Below, piece after piece: positions 23,431 to 30,908 of a stretch of DNA of 32,582 nt; the first letter of the stretch is position 1; every line of letters begins with the position of its first letter. The stretch is from Betaproteobacteria bacterium (lineage in GTDB: Bacteria; Pseudomonadota; Gammaproteobacteria; Burkholderiales; Eutrophovitaceae), in assembly GCA_020346185.1 (NCBI GenBank), contig CP070775.1:2255707-2288288 (forward strand). Reading direction: 5' to 3'. The position numbers were made by a program, and so were the translations under genes. A model generated the notes under the pieces. That model was not told the DNA's origin. It searched no databases and worked only from the letters and a program-made list of their open reading frames with translations.

Positions 23431-24188
23431 GCGGATTTTCCCGCACCGAGTTGCTGGTCGCAGTGATTGCGCGACTGCTGCGCGGCTGCAATCACGTAGC
23501 GGTCGGCGCGTCTTCGCCCATCCCCGGTTCCGGAGCGTTGCTGGCGCGTTCGCTGTCAGAGGGGCAAATGCGCGTATCGGTGCTCGGCTCACAACGCAAC
23601 AACTTCTTCACCAATGGTGGCGTCGAGTTATTCGATCTTGCGGCGGAGGGCCGCATTGATGCGTTTTTTCTGGGCGGTGGACAGATCGATGGCCGCGGCA
23701 ATATCAACCTGGTCGGTACCGGTGGCTATCCGCGCAGCGAAGTGCGCTGGCCCGGTTCTTTTGGCTCCGCCTATATGTACTTCCTGGTTCCGCGAGTCAT
23801 CCTGTTTCGCGAAGAACACACGCGGCGTGTCATGGTGCCGCAAGTCGATTTTGTCAGCGCGCCAGGCAGTAGTGAGGGTGTGCATCGCCCGGGCGGCCCG
23901 TTCGCCATGCTGACCGCGCTCGCGCTGTTTTATTTTGACCGCGAGCGGCGACGCTTTCGCCTCGCCAGCGTCCACCCGGGACACAGCGTCGAGGAAGTCC
24001 GCGACAATACCGGTTTCGAGTTTGATTGCGCGGCCATCGTGCCAGAGACGCCAGGGCCCGATGAAACAATACTGACCAGGATACGCGGACCGATACGCGA
24101 GGAGATCGCCGAGGTCTATCCGCGCTTCGCAGCAAAACTGGCCGCACCTCGGGATCCATCCCAACCGGCCGCGCCTCCCGTCGTGTGA
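23427..24188 (+). CDS. Class I CoA-transferase-like protein, subunit B
   Basis: The start at 23427 overlaps the subunit A stop and yields 253 residues. Beta-subunit features are FSRTELLVAVIARLLRGCNH (4-23), VGASSPIPGSGALLA, GRIDAFFLGGGQIDGRGNIN (75-94), SFGSAYMY (111-118) and VDFVSAPG. Where typical transferases carry the catalytic glutamate in a Ser-Glu-Asn-Gly stretch, this protein reads LGSQRNNFF (53-61), that is Ser55-Gln56. The replacement argues against ordinary acyl-glutamyl transferase chemistry and recalls IpdAB-type C-C hydrolases. The Pro-rich tail (241-253) is probably disordered. The gene converges on livM. Confidence 0.87.
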   Translation: MSGFSRTELLVAVIARLLRGCNHVAVGASSPIPGSGALLARSLSEGQMRVSVLGSQRNNFFTNGGVELFDLAAEGRIDAFFLGGGQIDGRGNINLVGTGGYPRSEVRWPGSFGSAYMYFLVPRVILFREEHTRRVMVPQVDFVSAPGSSEGVHRPGGPFAMLTALALFYFDRERRRFRLASVHPGHSVEEVRDNTGFEFDCAAIVPETPGPDETILTRIRGPIREEIAEVYPRFAAKLAAPRDPSQPAAPPVV

Positions 24189-24440
24189 ATTCGAAGCCCC
24201 TGTGTGCTAACTGCGCTCCCTGGCAAGGCAAAATACGGCGAGCGTAGCCTTCCTTGAATCCCGCTTTCAGCATGTTTGCCGTAGGACTGCTGCGGGTCGG
24301 GCGACACCCACGCGCCGTGGACATTTCGGTCACACTGCCCGTCGCCGGCACAATCGTGGCTCCGACCGCCAAAACGGAAATGACGTTGGTTTCTACCGCG
24401 CCACCGCTCCGGCTCAGAGCACCGACCAGCCGACCACACG

Positions 24441-25367
24441 CTATGTACTCGGGAAACGCGCGGCAATTTCACCGACAATACCCTTGCGGAACAAAAGTAC
24501 GTTGAAGATAAATATTGCACCGAGAATGACCAGGACCCAGGAGCCGACCTTGTCAGCCAGTTCGTTTTGCAGCACGACAATGACAACGGCGCCGATTACC
24601 GGGCCAAGTAAGGTGCCGACTCCGCCAACCAACGTCATCAGGACCACTTCTCCGGAGGTGCCCCAGAAAACGTCGGTCAATGTCGCGAAGCCGAAGGTCA
24701 ACGTCTTGGCTGCACCGGCCAGGCCAGCAATCGCTGATGACAAGACAAAGGCCGCGAGCTTGTAACGGTCAACGTCATAGCCAAGTGACAACGCACGGTC
24801 TTCGTTTTCGCGTATCGATTTCAGGACCTGACCGAATGGCGAGTGAATAATCCGGTCGATCAGCCAGAAGCCACTCAGGAAAATGATGCTGACAAAGACG
24901 TACATGGCGGTGTCGTCGCTGAGGTTGAGCAGGCCAAACAGCTCACCACGCGGCACGCCCTGAAGGCCATCTTCACCACCGGTGAACGGCGCCTGCAAAC
25001 AGAAGAAATACAGCATCTGCGCCAGCGCTAGCGTAATCATCGCGAAATAGATGCCTTGACGACGGATGGCAAGGCCACCAAACACAACGCCCAGCAACGC
25101 GGCGGCGCCGACGCCGAGCAACAATCCCACTTCCGGCGTCGTCGCCCATGCGGTCATGGCGTGACCGGTGATGTAGGCACCTGCTCCGAAATAAGCAGCG
25201 TGACCGAAAGACAATAACCCCGTGTAACCGAGTAGCAGGTTGAAGGCGCAGGCAAACAGCGCGAAGCACAACACCTTCATCACCAGCACCGGATAAAACA
25301 ACGACGGCGCGATTGCCAGCACCGCTGCCAAGACGATCAGCACGGCATATCGGCGAATAAAGGTCAT
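24441..25367 (-). CDS. livM: Branched-chain amino acid-type ABC transporter permease LivM
   Basis: This 308-residue membrane protein has about nine to ten hydrophobic helices and the LivM signatures: LCFALFACAFNLLLGYTGLLSFGHAAYFGAG near the N-terminus, the cytoplasmic coupling segment SIRENEDRALSLGYDVDRYKL, and GTLLGPVIGAVVI towards the C-terminus. It pairs with LivH to form the import channel. Its ATG overlaps the livH stop by four bases, so the two are translationally coupled. It is the last gene of the five-gene importer operon and stops 252 bases from the converging CoA-transferase-like genes. Confidence 0.94.
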   Translation of the reverse strand: MTFIRRYAVLIVLAAVLAIAPSLFYPVLVMKVLCFALFACAFNLLLGYTGLLSFGHAAYFGAGAYITGHAMTAWATTPEVGLLLGVGAAALLGVVFGGLAIRRQGIYFAMITLALAQMLYFFCLQAPFTGGEDGLQGVPRGELFGLLNLSDDTAMYVFVSIIFLSGFWLIDRIIHSPFGQVLKSIRENEDRALSLGYDVDRYKLAAFVLSSAIAGLAGAAKTLTFGFATLTDVFWGTSGEVVLMTLVGGVGTLLGPVIGAVVIVVLQNELADKVGSWVLVILGAIFIFNVLLFRKGIVGEIAARFPST

Positions 25368-26248
25368 TTTTCGCGTCCGAACAAACCGGCCGGGCGGACC
25401 AGCAACACCACCGCCATAATGACAAAGACCACCGTCGAGGAGGCTTCCGGATAGAACACCTTGGTCAGACCTTCGACGATACCGAGTGCCAGTCCTGTCG
25501 CGACCGCACCGAGAATTGACCCCATACCGCCGATAACGACTACCGCAAATACAATCACGATTAGGTTGTTGCCCATCAACGGCGTAATCTGGATGATGGG
25601 GGCTGCAAGTATCCCCGCGAACGCAGCCAGCCCGGCACCAAAACCATAGGTCAGCATTACCAGCAACGGCACGTTGATGCCGAACGCCTGCGTCAGGCCC
25701 GGGTTCTCTGTCGCGGCGCGCAGATAGGCACCGAGCTTGGTGCGTTCAATAACGAACCAGGTGCCAGTACACACTAGCAAAGACGCAACAACCACCCAGC
25801 CGCGGTAGTTCGGCAGACTCATGAAACCAAGGTCGGTCGAGCCGGACAATAATTCGGGTACCGGGTAAGGCTGGCCGGACACGCCGAAGAAATAGCGGTA
25901 AGTACCTTCAATGACCAGGGACACACCGAAGGTGAGAAGCAGGCCGTAAAGGTGATCGAGTTTGTATAGCCACTGCAATAAACTTCGCTCTATCAGCATG
26001 GCGAAGACCGCGACCAGCGCCGGCGAGATCAGCAAGCTCCACCAGTAGCCAATGCCAAGATAGGTCAGCGCTATCCAACCGAAGTAGGCGCCCATCATGT
26101 ACAGAGCACCATGGGCAAAGTTGACGATGTTAAGCAGCCCGAAAATCACCGCCAGGCCGAGGCTGAGCATGGCGTAAAAGGAACCGCTGACCAGGCCCAA
26201 AAGGAGCTGGCCCAACAATGCGTCGAGAGTGATACCACCCTCACCCAT
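25364..26248 (-). CDS. livH: Branched-chain amino acid-type ABC transporter permease LivH
   Basis: The 294-residue protein begins MGEGGITLDALLGQLLLGLV and carries the LivH pattern GLVSGSFYAMLSLGLAVIFGL, NIVNFAHGALYMMGAY, a coupling stretch RTKLGAYLRAATENPGLTQAFG and GGMGSILGAVATG. About eight membrane helices are apparent. It lies 51 bases after the binding-protein gene and overlaps livM. The ribosome binding site is weak, consistent with coupled translation inside an operon. Confidence 0.94.
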   Translation of the reverse strand: MGEGGITLDALLGQLLLGLVSGSFYAMLSLGLAVIFGLLNIVNFAHGALYMMGAYFGWIALTYLGIGYWWSLLISPALVAVFAMLIERSLLQWLYKLDHLYGLLLTFGVSLVIEGTYRYFFGVSGQPYPVPELLSGSTDLGFMSLPNYRGWVVVASLLVCTGTWFVIERTKLGAYLRAATENPGLTQAFGINVPLLVMLTYGFGAGLAAFAGILAAPIIQITPLMGNNLIVIVFAVVVIGGMGSILGAVATGLALGIVEGLTKVFYPEASSTVVFVIMAVVLLVRPAGLFGREK

Positions 26249-26299
26249 ATTGACTTCGAATTCTTGCCAGGCGTTTTTGCGAACAGTCCAGGTCTGGCA

Positions 26300-27529
26300 C
26301 TATTGACTGGTCCCGGTTACCAGCGGGCAACGCGATTCGTCCGGCGGCTGAAAAGCCTCGGCAGCCGGAATGGTTTCGCGCACATGGTAGTAATCCCATT
26401 CGGCTTGTGATTCCTCGGGCTTCTTTACTTGCATCAGGTACATGTCGTGCAGCAGCCGGCCATCCTTTCGCAGGGTCATGTTCTTGCCGAACATGTCGCT
26501 TTGGGGATTGTCTCTCAGCCACCCCATGATCACGTCGGCATCATCAGTTTCAGTTGCCTCGACTGCATTGGCGTACATCATGATGCTCGAGTAAACACCA
26601 GCATTGATCATGGTCGGCATCTTGCCCATGCGGTCAAAGAAGCGTTTGCTCCAGGCGCGGGTCTCATCGTTGAGATTCCAGTACCAGCCCGACGTGACAT
26701 ACATCCCCTGAGTCACGGGCAGGCCGAGACTGTGAATGTCGGTAATAAACACCAGCAACCCGGCCAGGTTCTGCTCTCTGGTAATACCAAACTCGTTTGC
26801 CGCTTTGATAGCATTGATGGTGTCGCCACCGGCATTCGCCAGACCGATAATTTTCGCCTTCGAATTCTGCGCCTGCAGCAGGAAAGATGAAAAATCAGAA
26901 GCGCTCAGCGGATGGCGCACGGCGCCGAGAACCTCTCCGCCCGACTTCCTGACGATGCCGGCGGTGTCAGTCTCGAGTGAGTGACCGAATGCGTAGTCAG
27001 AGGTCAAGAAGAACCAGGTGTCCCCACCCTGCTTCACCACTGCAGTGCCGGTGCCATTGGCAAGGGAGAAAGTGTCATACGTATGGTGAATGGTATAGGC
27101 CGTGCAGTCCTCATTGGTCAGACGCGTTGACGCGGCGCCAGTGTTCATCATGATCTTCTTCTTTTCGGCGACCACTTTGGCGGTCGCCAGCGCAACGGCC
27201 GAGTTCAATGCGTCGGTGACCATATCAACGCCATTGCGGTCGATCCACTCGCGCACCTTTTGCGCAGCGATGTCGGCCTTGTTCTGATGGTCTACCGAGA
27301 TAACCTCGATTGGAAAGCCGGCAACCTCTCCACCCAGATCCTCGACCGCCAGTTCTGCGGCCACGATCGAGCCTTGACCGCCGATATCCGAGTACAGACC
27401 CGACAGATCAGTGAGCACACCTATCCTGATGAACCCGCCCGTCACCTTCTCGTCAGCGTCGTCACTCTTGGAACACCCGACAATCACCAAAGCCATACTG
27501 GCGAGCAAAACCAGAAGCCCCTTTCTCAT
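26300..27529 (-). CDS. ABC transporter substrate-binding lipoprotein (Peripla_BP_6 / LivJ-type)
   Basis: The 409-residue protein has a lipoprotein signal, MRKGLLVLLASMALVIVGCS, with the lipobox IVGC and lipidated Cys19. The mature part opens with FIRIGVLTDLSGLYSDIGGQ, the classic start of type I periplasmic binding proteins of the Leu/Ile/Val family, and continues with GVDMVTDALNSAVALA, TSDYAFGHSLETDTAGIVRK and NAGGDTINAIKAANEFGI. It delivers ligand to the LivHM channel. Lipid anchoring instead of a free periplasmic protein is less usual for E. coli but occurs elsewhere. Such proteins with degradative neighbours often bind aromatic or aliphatic carboxylates, amides or amino acids; the exact ligand cannot be read. 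A purine-rich ribosome binding site (AAGGGGGGG) precedes the ATG. Confidence 0.93.
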   Translation of the reverse strand: MRKGLLVLLASMALVIVGCSKSDDADEKVTGGFIRIGVLTDLSGLYSDIGGQGSIVAAELAVEDLGGEVAGFPIEVISVDHQNKADIAAQKVREWIDRNGVDMVTDALNSAVALATAKVVAEKKKIMMNTGAASTRLTNEDCTAYTIHHTYDTFSLANGTGTAVVKQGGDTWFFLTSDYAFGHSLETDTAGIVRKSGGEVLGAVRHPLSASDFSSFLLQAQNSKAKIIGLANAGGDTINAIKAANEFGITREQNLAGLLVFITDIHSLGLPVTQGMYVTSGWYWNLNDETRAWSKRFFDRMGKMPTMINAGVYSSIMMYANAVEATETDDADVIMGWLRDNPQSDMFGKNMTLRKDGRLLHDMYLMQVKKPEESQAEWDYYHVRETIPAAEAFQPPDESRCPLVTGTSQ

Positions 27530-27555
27530 GTCCCCCCCTTCCTTTTACCGATCAT

Positions 27556-28272
27556 TCAAACACCCAGATAGTCGTGAAGCATGTCGATGCGATCATCCAG
27601 CTCCGCCCGCCCCACCGTTTCAACGACCATACCGCGCTCGACCAGATAGTGGCGATCGGCCAATTTAGCAACGAAGCGGAAGTTCTGTTCCACCATGACG
27701 ATGGTGTAACCCTTTTTCTTGAGGCTGGCCACCGAACGCGCGAGCATCTTTACCAGCGCCGGCGCGAGCCCTTCGGTAATCTCGTCCAACAGCAACAGCT
27801 CCGCGCCGGTTCTCAGAATTCGCGCCAACGCCAGCATCTGTTGCTCGCCGCCAGACAAACGGGCGCCCTGGCTCTTGCGGCGCTCATGCAGATTGGGAAA
27901 CATCTCGTAGATCTCATCCACGCTCATACCCGACGAGCCCACCCGCGGCGGCAGTAACAGGTTTTCTTCAGCGCTCAGGCTGGCAAAGATGCCTCGCTCC
28001 TCCGGGCAATAGCCGACGCCGAGCCTCGCTATCCGATGTGGCGCCATCGAGCTTACTTCCGTGCCATTGATTGCAATGGAGCCGGTGCGACGGTCGGTCA
28101 AACCGACAATCGCTCGCAGCGTCGTGGTGCGGCCAGCGCCATTTCTCCCAAGCAGCGTCACTAGCTCACCGCGTCTCACCACGAAGTTCATTCCGTGAAG
28201 AATGTGTGACTCCCCATACCACGTGTGGAGGTCGCGTACCTCGAGCATGGCAACCGCGGTCGATTCATTCAT
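27556..28272 (-). CDS. livF: Liv-type ABC transporter ATP-binding protein LivF
   Basis: The ATG at 28272 overlaps the livG stop by eight bases and gives 238 residues. Motifs are Walker A GRNGAGRTT (42-50), Q-loop region CPEERGIFASLSAEENL (89-105), signature LSGGEQQMLALARIL (139-153), Walker B LLLLDEITEGLAP (159-171) and switch region VMVEQNF. The Walker A lysine is replaced by Arg48. The same substitution is, to my memory, found in part of the LivF family, and all other motifs are intact, so the protein is likely functional. Together with LivG it powers the importer. The longer frame from 28392 lies inside livG and was rejected. Confidence 0.93.
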   Translation of the reverse strand: MNESTAVAMLEVRDLHTWYGESHILHGMNFVVRRGELVTLLGRNGAGRTTTLRAIVGLTDRRTGSIAINGTEVSSMAPHRIARLGVGYCPEERGIFASLSAEENLLLPPRVGSSGMSVDEIYEMFPNLHERRKSQGARLSGGEQQMLALARILRTGAELLLLDEITEGLAPALVKMLARSVASLKKKGYTIVMVEQNFRFVAKLADRHYLVERGMVVETVGRAELDDRIDMLHDYLGV

Positions 28273-29020
28273 CGGCCACACCGACATAGGCTTCCAACAC
28301 CTGCGGATTGCCCGATACTTGCGGGTAGCTTCCTTCGGCGAGAACCTGGCCACGCTGCAATACCGTGATCCTGTCGCACAGGTCTTCAACAACGCTGAGG
28401 TTGTGTTCGACCATCAACACTGTGCGACCCTGCGCGAACTTCTTGATCAGCGCGACGACACGTCCGACGTCTTCGTGTGCCATCCCCTGGGTCGGCTCGT
28501 CGAGCAACACCAACTCGGGTTCCAGTGCCAACGTAGTTGCAAGCTCCAGTGCCCGCTTGCGGCCATAAGGCAATTCGACAGCATTCAGCTTCGCGTGATC
28601 GGCGAGTTCCACGGTTTCCAGAATTTGGATTGCCGCACTGTGCAAATGATCAAGCGTTCGTTCCGAGCGCCAGAACTGAAACGCGCGCCCCATTTTTCGT
28701 TGCAGGGCAATGCGCACGTTCTCCAGCACCGTCATGTGCGGAAAGGTCGAGGAAATCTGGAACGAACGCACCAATCCGCGACGCGCTACCTGTGCCGGTC
28801 GTTCGCCTGTGATGTCGCTGCCTTTGTAAAAAATTGACCCGGACGATGGCAGCAAAAACTTGGTCAGCATGTTGAACATCGTCGTCTTGCCGGCACCATT
28901 GGGGCCTATCAGCCCATGAATGCTGCCGCTACGGACTTTTAGATCGACATCCTTGACAGCCACGAAGCCGCTGAATTCCCTTGTCAGGCCACGCGTTTCA
29001 AGAATGTAATCAGGGCCCAT
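28265..29020 (-). CDS. livG: Liv-type ABC transporter ATP-binding protein LivG
   Basis: The 251-residue ATPase shows Walker A GPNGAGKTT (39-47), Q-loop VRSFQISSTFPHMTVLENV (84-102), signature-like LPYGRKRALELA (150-161), Walker B LVLLDEPTQGMA (170-181) and the switch histidine in VLMVEHNLSVVEDLCDRI. The C-terminal extension (VSGNPQVLEAYVG) is typical of LivG. It is the first gene of the five-gene importer operon, so its promoter should lie between 29021 and 29120 or further upstream; no strong -10/-35 pair was found there. No clear ribosome binding site precedes the ATG. Confidence 0.94.
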   Translation of the reverse strand: MGPDYILETRGLTREFSGFVAVKDVDLKVRSGSIHGLIGPNGAGKTTMFNMLTKFLLPSSGSIFYKGSDITGERPAQVARRGLVRSFQISSTFPHMTVLENVRIALQRKMGRAFQFWRSERTLDHLHSAAIQILETVELADHAKLNAVELPYGRKRALELATTLALEPELVLLDEPTQGMAHEDVGRVVALIKKFAQGRTVLMVEHNLSVVEDLCDRITVLQRGQVLAEGSYPQVSGNPQVLEAYVGVADE

Positions 29021-29120
29021 TGGTAGTCTTTTGTGTGGCGGGGCAAATTACTTCACGGTCGATCACGCATCGAATGTCTTCACCGTCGTTTCGCCGCCCA
29101 CCGAGGCGTCGCGCAGATAA

Positions 29121-30818
29121 CTACTCGACCGGCAAGTTTGATATCGGTGGCTGTTCACCCGCCTCCCAATCGGTGGTGATCACGCCATGCGCTGTAACCG
29201 GCTGCCGTTGCGGCGCCTGAAGAACCTTGCCGACGGCGTCTTCAATGTCGGCCGCGGGCTGCGCCGCACCGCTCGGCCCGGCAGATTCCTCGAACCCTTG
29301 CCCAACCGGTTGTTCAGAGGTCGCATCCGCAGCGTCGGGCTGCCCGCCGTCACGAACGGGCTTTATCACATTGGTCTGCTCTTGCAACAGCGAGTCCCTC
29401 TGCGGGGATGCTTCCAGCGGCAACGGCACAACTAATGTCGTACCGTCATTTTCCGCATTCTCTGGCGCGGTGTCGAATGCCTCGATCTCCAACGGCTGCA
29501 GCGGTTCGTTTTCGATAGCCGGCTCAAGCACATTGCCGTTACCGATGGGACCGGAACCATCCAGTATTACAGAATCGGCTTGTCCGGCACCGATCGGCGC
29601 AGATTCCGGTAACGCCCCAACCTCTTCGACCGACGCTGCACTGCGCGCAGCACGGTCTTCCTCCTGTAATGCCTGAATACGGGCGTCAAGATCAATATAA
29701 TAATTCTGCAATCGCTTGCGCCCCGCTTCCTGCTCACGCTGAACTTCCTCCATCGCGCCACGCAGCATTGATGTTTCACGGCGCGTCGCCTCGAGATCAC
29801 GCAGCATGCTCATCATCGGGGCGGAATCATAAGCGCTGCGCAGTTGCTCATTCTGCTGGTTGAGTTCCGCAAGCTGCTCGCGAATTCGCGCCAAATCTCG
29901 ATCAGCTCTCTGCAACTTCATATCTGTTTCGGCTGACCGGACCAACGCGGCCGTCACATCCGACTCCCGTTGCCTGCGGGTCTCCCCGACAAGACGCTCG
30001 ATGCTCTCCAGCCTCTGATCCATTGCGCCAAAGGTCTCGAGGTTGCGCTCCACGATTCCGCGTTGCGATTCACGCGCTGCAATCAGGTTTGACAAGACCT
30101 CACTAGCGATCTCCAGCGCCTTTTGCGACTGCGTGCTGGCAGCATCGGCGCTCTCCCTGGCTTCTGCCAGTTCCGCCTGCAAAGCGACAATTTCCTCCTG
30201 CGACTGCGTGCTGACAGCTTCGGCGCTCGCCCTGGCTTCTGCCAGTTCCGCCTGCACAGCAAGAACCGCTTTCTGCGACTGCGTGCTGGCAGCATCGGCG
30301 CTCGCCCTGGCTTCTGCCAGTTCCGCCTGCACAGCAAGAACCGCTTCCTGCGACTGCGTGCTGGCAGCATCGGCGCTCGCCCTGATTTCTGCCAGCTCCG
30401 TCTGCACAGCAAGAACCGCCTCTTGCACCTCGCGCGCCGAGACGTCGGCAGCGTCGGCACGTGAGCGATTAGCGTCGAGTTCCACACGCAGTTGCGCGAT
30501 CTCACCCTCCAATTTGCGCACCTTTGCTGCTGCTCGTTGCTGTGCCTCAGACTCGACGACTACCACCTCGCGCGCTGGCATATCCGACTCAACGACAGTG
30601 ACCTCCGAAGGCGGGGAGGACGCCTCAACAACTATGACTTCTGGTGCCGAAGTCGCCGATTCGACGACAACGGCTTCACTTTGAGGCGGTCTTTCACGAG
30701 GCAATGACCGGTCGTTGACCCCCCCGGGGGCGCATCCAGCGACAGCGACCATTACAGCAAGTACGCCTACCCCGCACGGCACCATTTTCGAGCCACCGTC
30801 AGCCGTATCTTGCACCAT
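29121..30818 (-). CDS. Repeat-rich coiled-coil lipoprotein of unknown function
   Basis: From the ATG at 30818 (GGAGG ten bases upstream) the product is 565 residues; a second ATG at 30785 is possible. The hydrophobic segment before Cys29 ends VAVAGC, a lipobox, so the protein is probably anchored in a membrane facing the periplasm. Four 12-residue units with a VVVES-like core occupy 48-95. A long coiled coil runs about 95-395, including four 25-residue near-identical repeats (133-232) rich in Ala, Glu and Gln. The C-terminal third (about 400-565) is acidic, Pro/Gly/Asn-rich and probably disordered. No enzymatic motif is present. It follows the Pal-like gene by 90 bases on the same strand, the position held by cpoB/ybgF after pal in many proteobacteria, but no TPR domain is visible. 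Confidence 0.75.
   Translation of the reverse strand: MVQDTADGGSKMVPCGVGVLAVMVAVAGCAPGGVNDRSLPRERPPQSEAVVVESATSAPEVIVVEASSPPSEVTVVESDMPAREVVVVESEAQQRAAAKVRKLEGEIAQLRVELDANRSRADAADVSAREVQEAVLAVQTELAEIRASADAASTQSQEAVLAVQAELAEARASADAASTQSQKAVLAVQAELAEARASAEAVSTQSQEEIVALQAELAEARESADAASTQSQKALEIASEVLSNLIAARESQRGIVERNLETFGAMDQRLESIERLVGETRRQRESDVTAALVRSAETDMKLQRADRDLARIREQLAELNQQNEQLRSAYDSAPMMSMLRDLEATRRETSMLRGAMEEVQREQEAGRKRLQNYYIDLDARIQALQEEDRAARSAASVEEVGALPESAPIGAGQADSVILDGSGPIGNGNVLEPAIENEPLQPLEIEAFDTAPENAENDGTTLVVPLPLEASPQRDSLLQEQTNVIKPVRDGGQPDAADATSEQPVGQGFEESAGPSGAAQPAADIEDAVGKVLQAPQRQPVTAHGVITTDWEAGEQPPISNLPVE
30124..30423 (-). repeat. Four tandem 75-bp coding repeats
   Basis: The phrase tgcgactgcgtgct recurs at 30124, 30199, 30274 and 30349, exactly 75 bases apart. 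Each unit encodes 25 residues of the form (E/K)AVLAVQAELAEARASADA followed by ASTQSQ. Twenty-five equals two heptads plus one hendecad, which is compatible with a continuous coiled coil. Units 2 and 3 are almost identical in DNA, so the array probably arose by recent duplication and could vary in copy number. Confidence 0.9.
30534..30677 (-). repeat. Four degenerate 36-bp repeats (12-residue units)
   Basis: Just after the lipid anchor the protein has Glu at residues 48, 60, 72 and 84, each starting a unit of the kind EVxVVESxxxPx. The units differ by substitutions, so the array is older than the 75-bp repeats. It is likely a flexible or beta-prone spacer. Confidence 0.75.
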
Positions 30819-30828
30819 GACGATACCG

Positions 30829-30833
30829 CCTCC
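30829..30833 (-). promoter_or_regulatory. Shine-Dalgarno of the coiled-coil lipoprotein
   Basis: GGAGG on the minus strand, ten bases before the ATG at 30818. The spacing is slightly long, so the ATG at 30785 is not excluded. Confidence 0.45.
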
Positions 30834-30908
30834 AGATACCCCTTCATCCACTGAAGACTGGCGATGGGTAAGTCGATGCAGAATCCAATCTATCAACATC
30901 GGCAAGAC

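Noticed and set aside
30043..30684. 213-codon open frame on the plus strand with a Cys/Ala/Ser-rich repeat
   Set aside because: It is the antisense of the coiled-coil lipoprotein repeats; its repeats follow from the 75-bp array, and no ribosome binding site or signal supports it.
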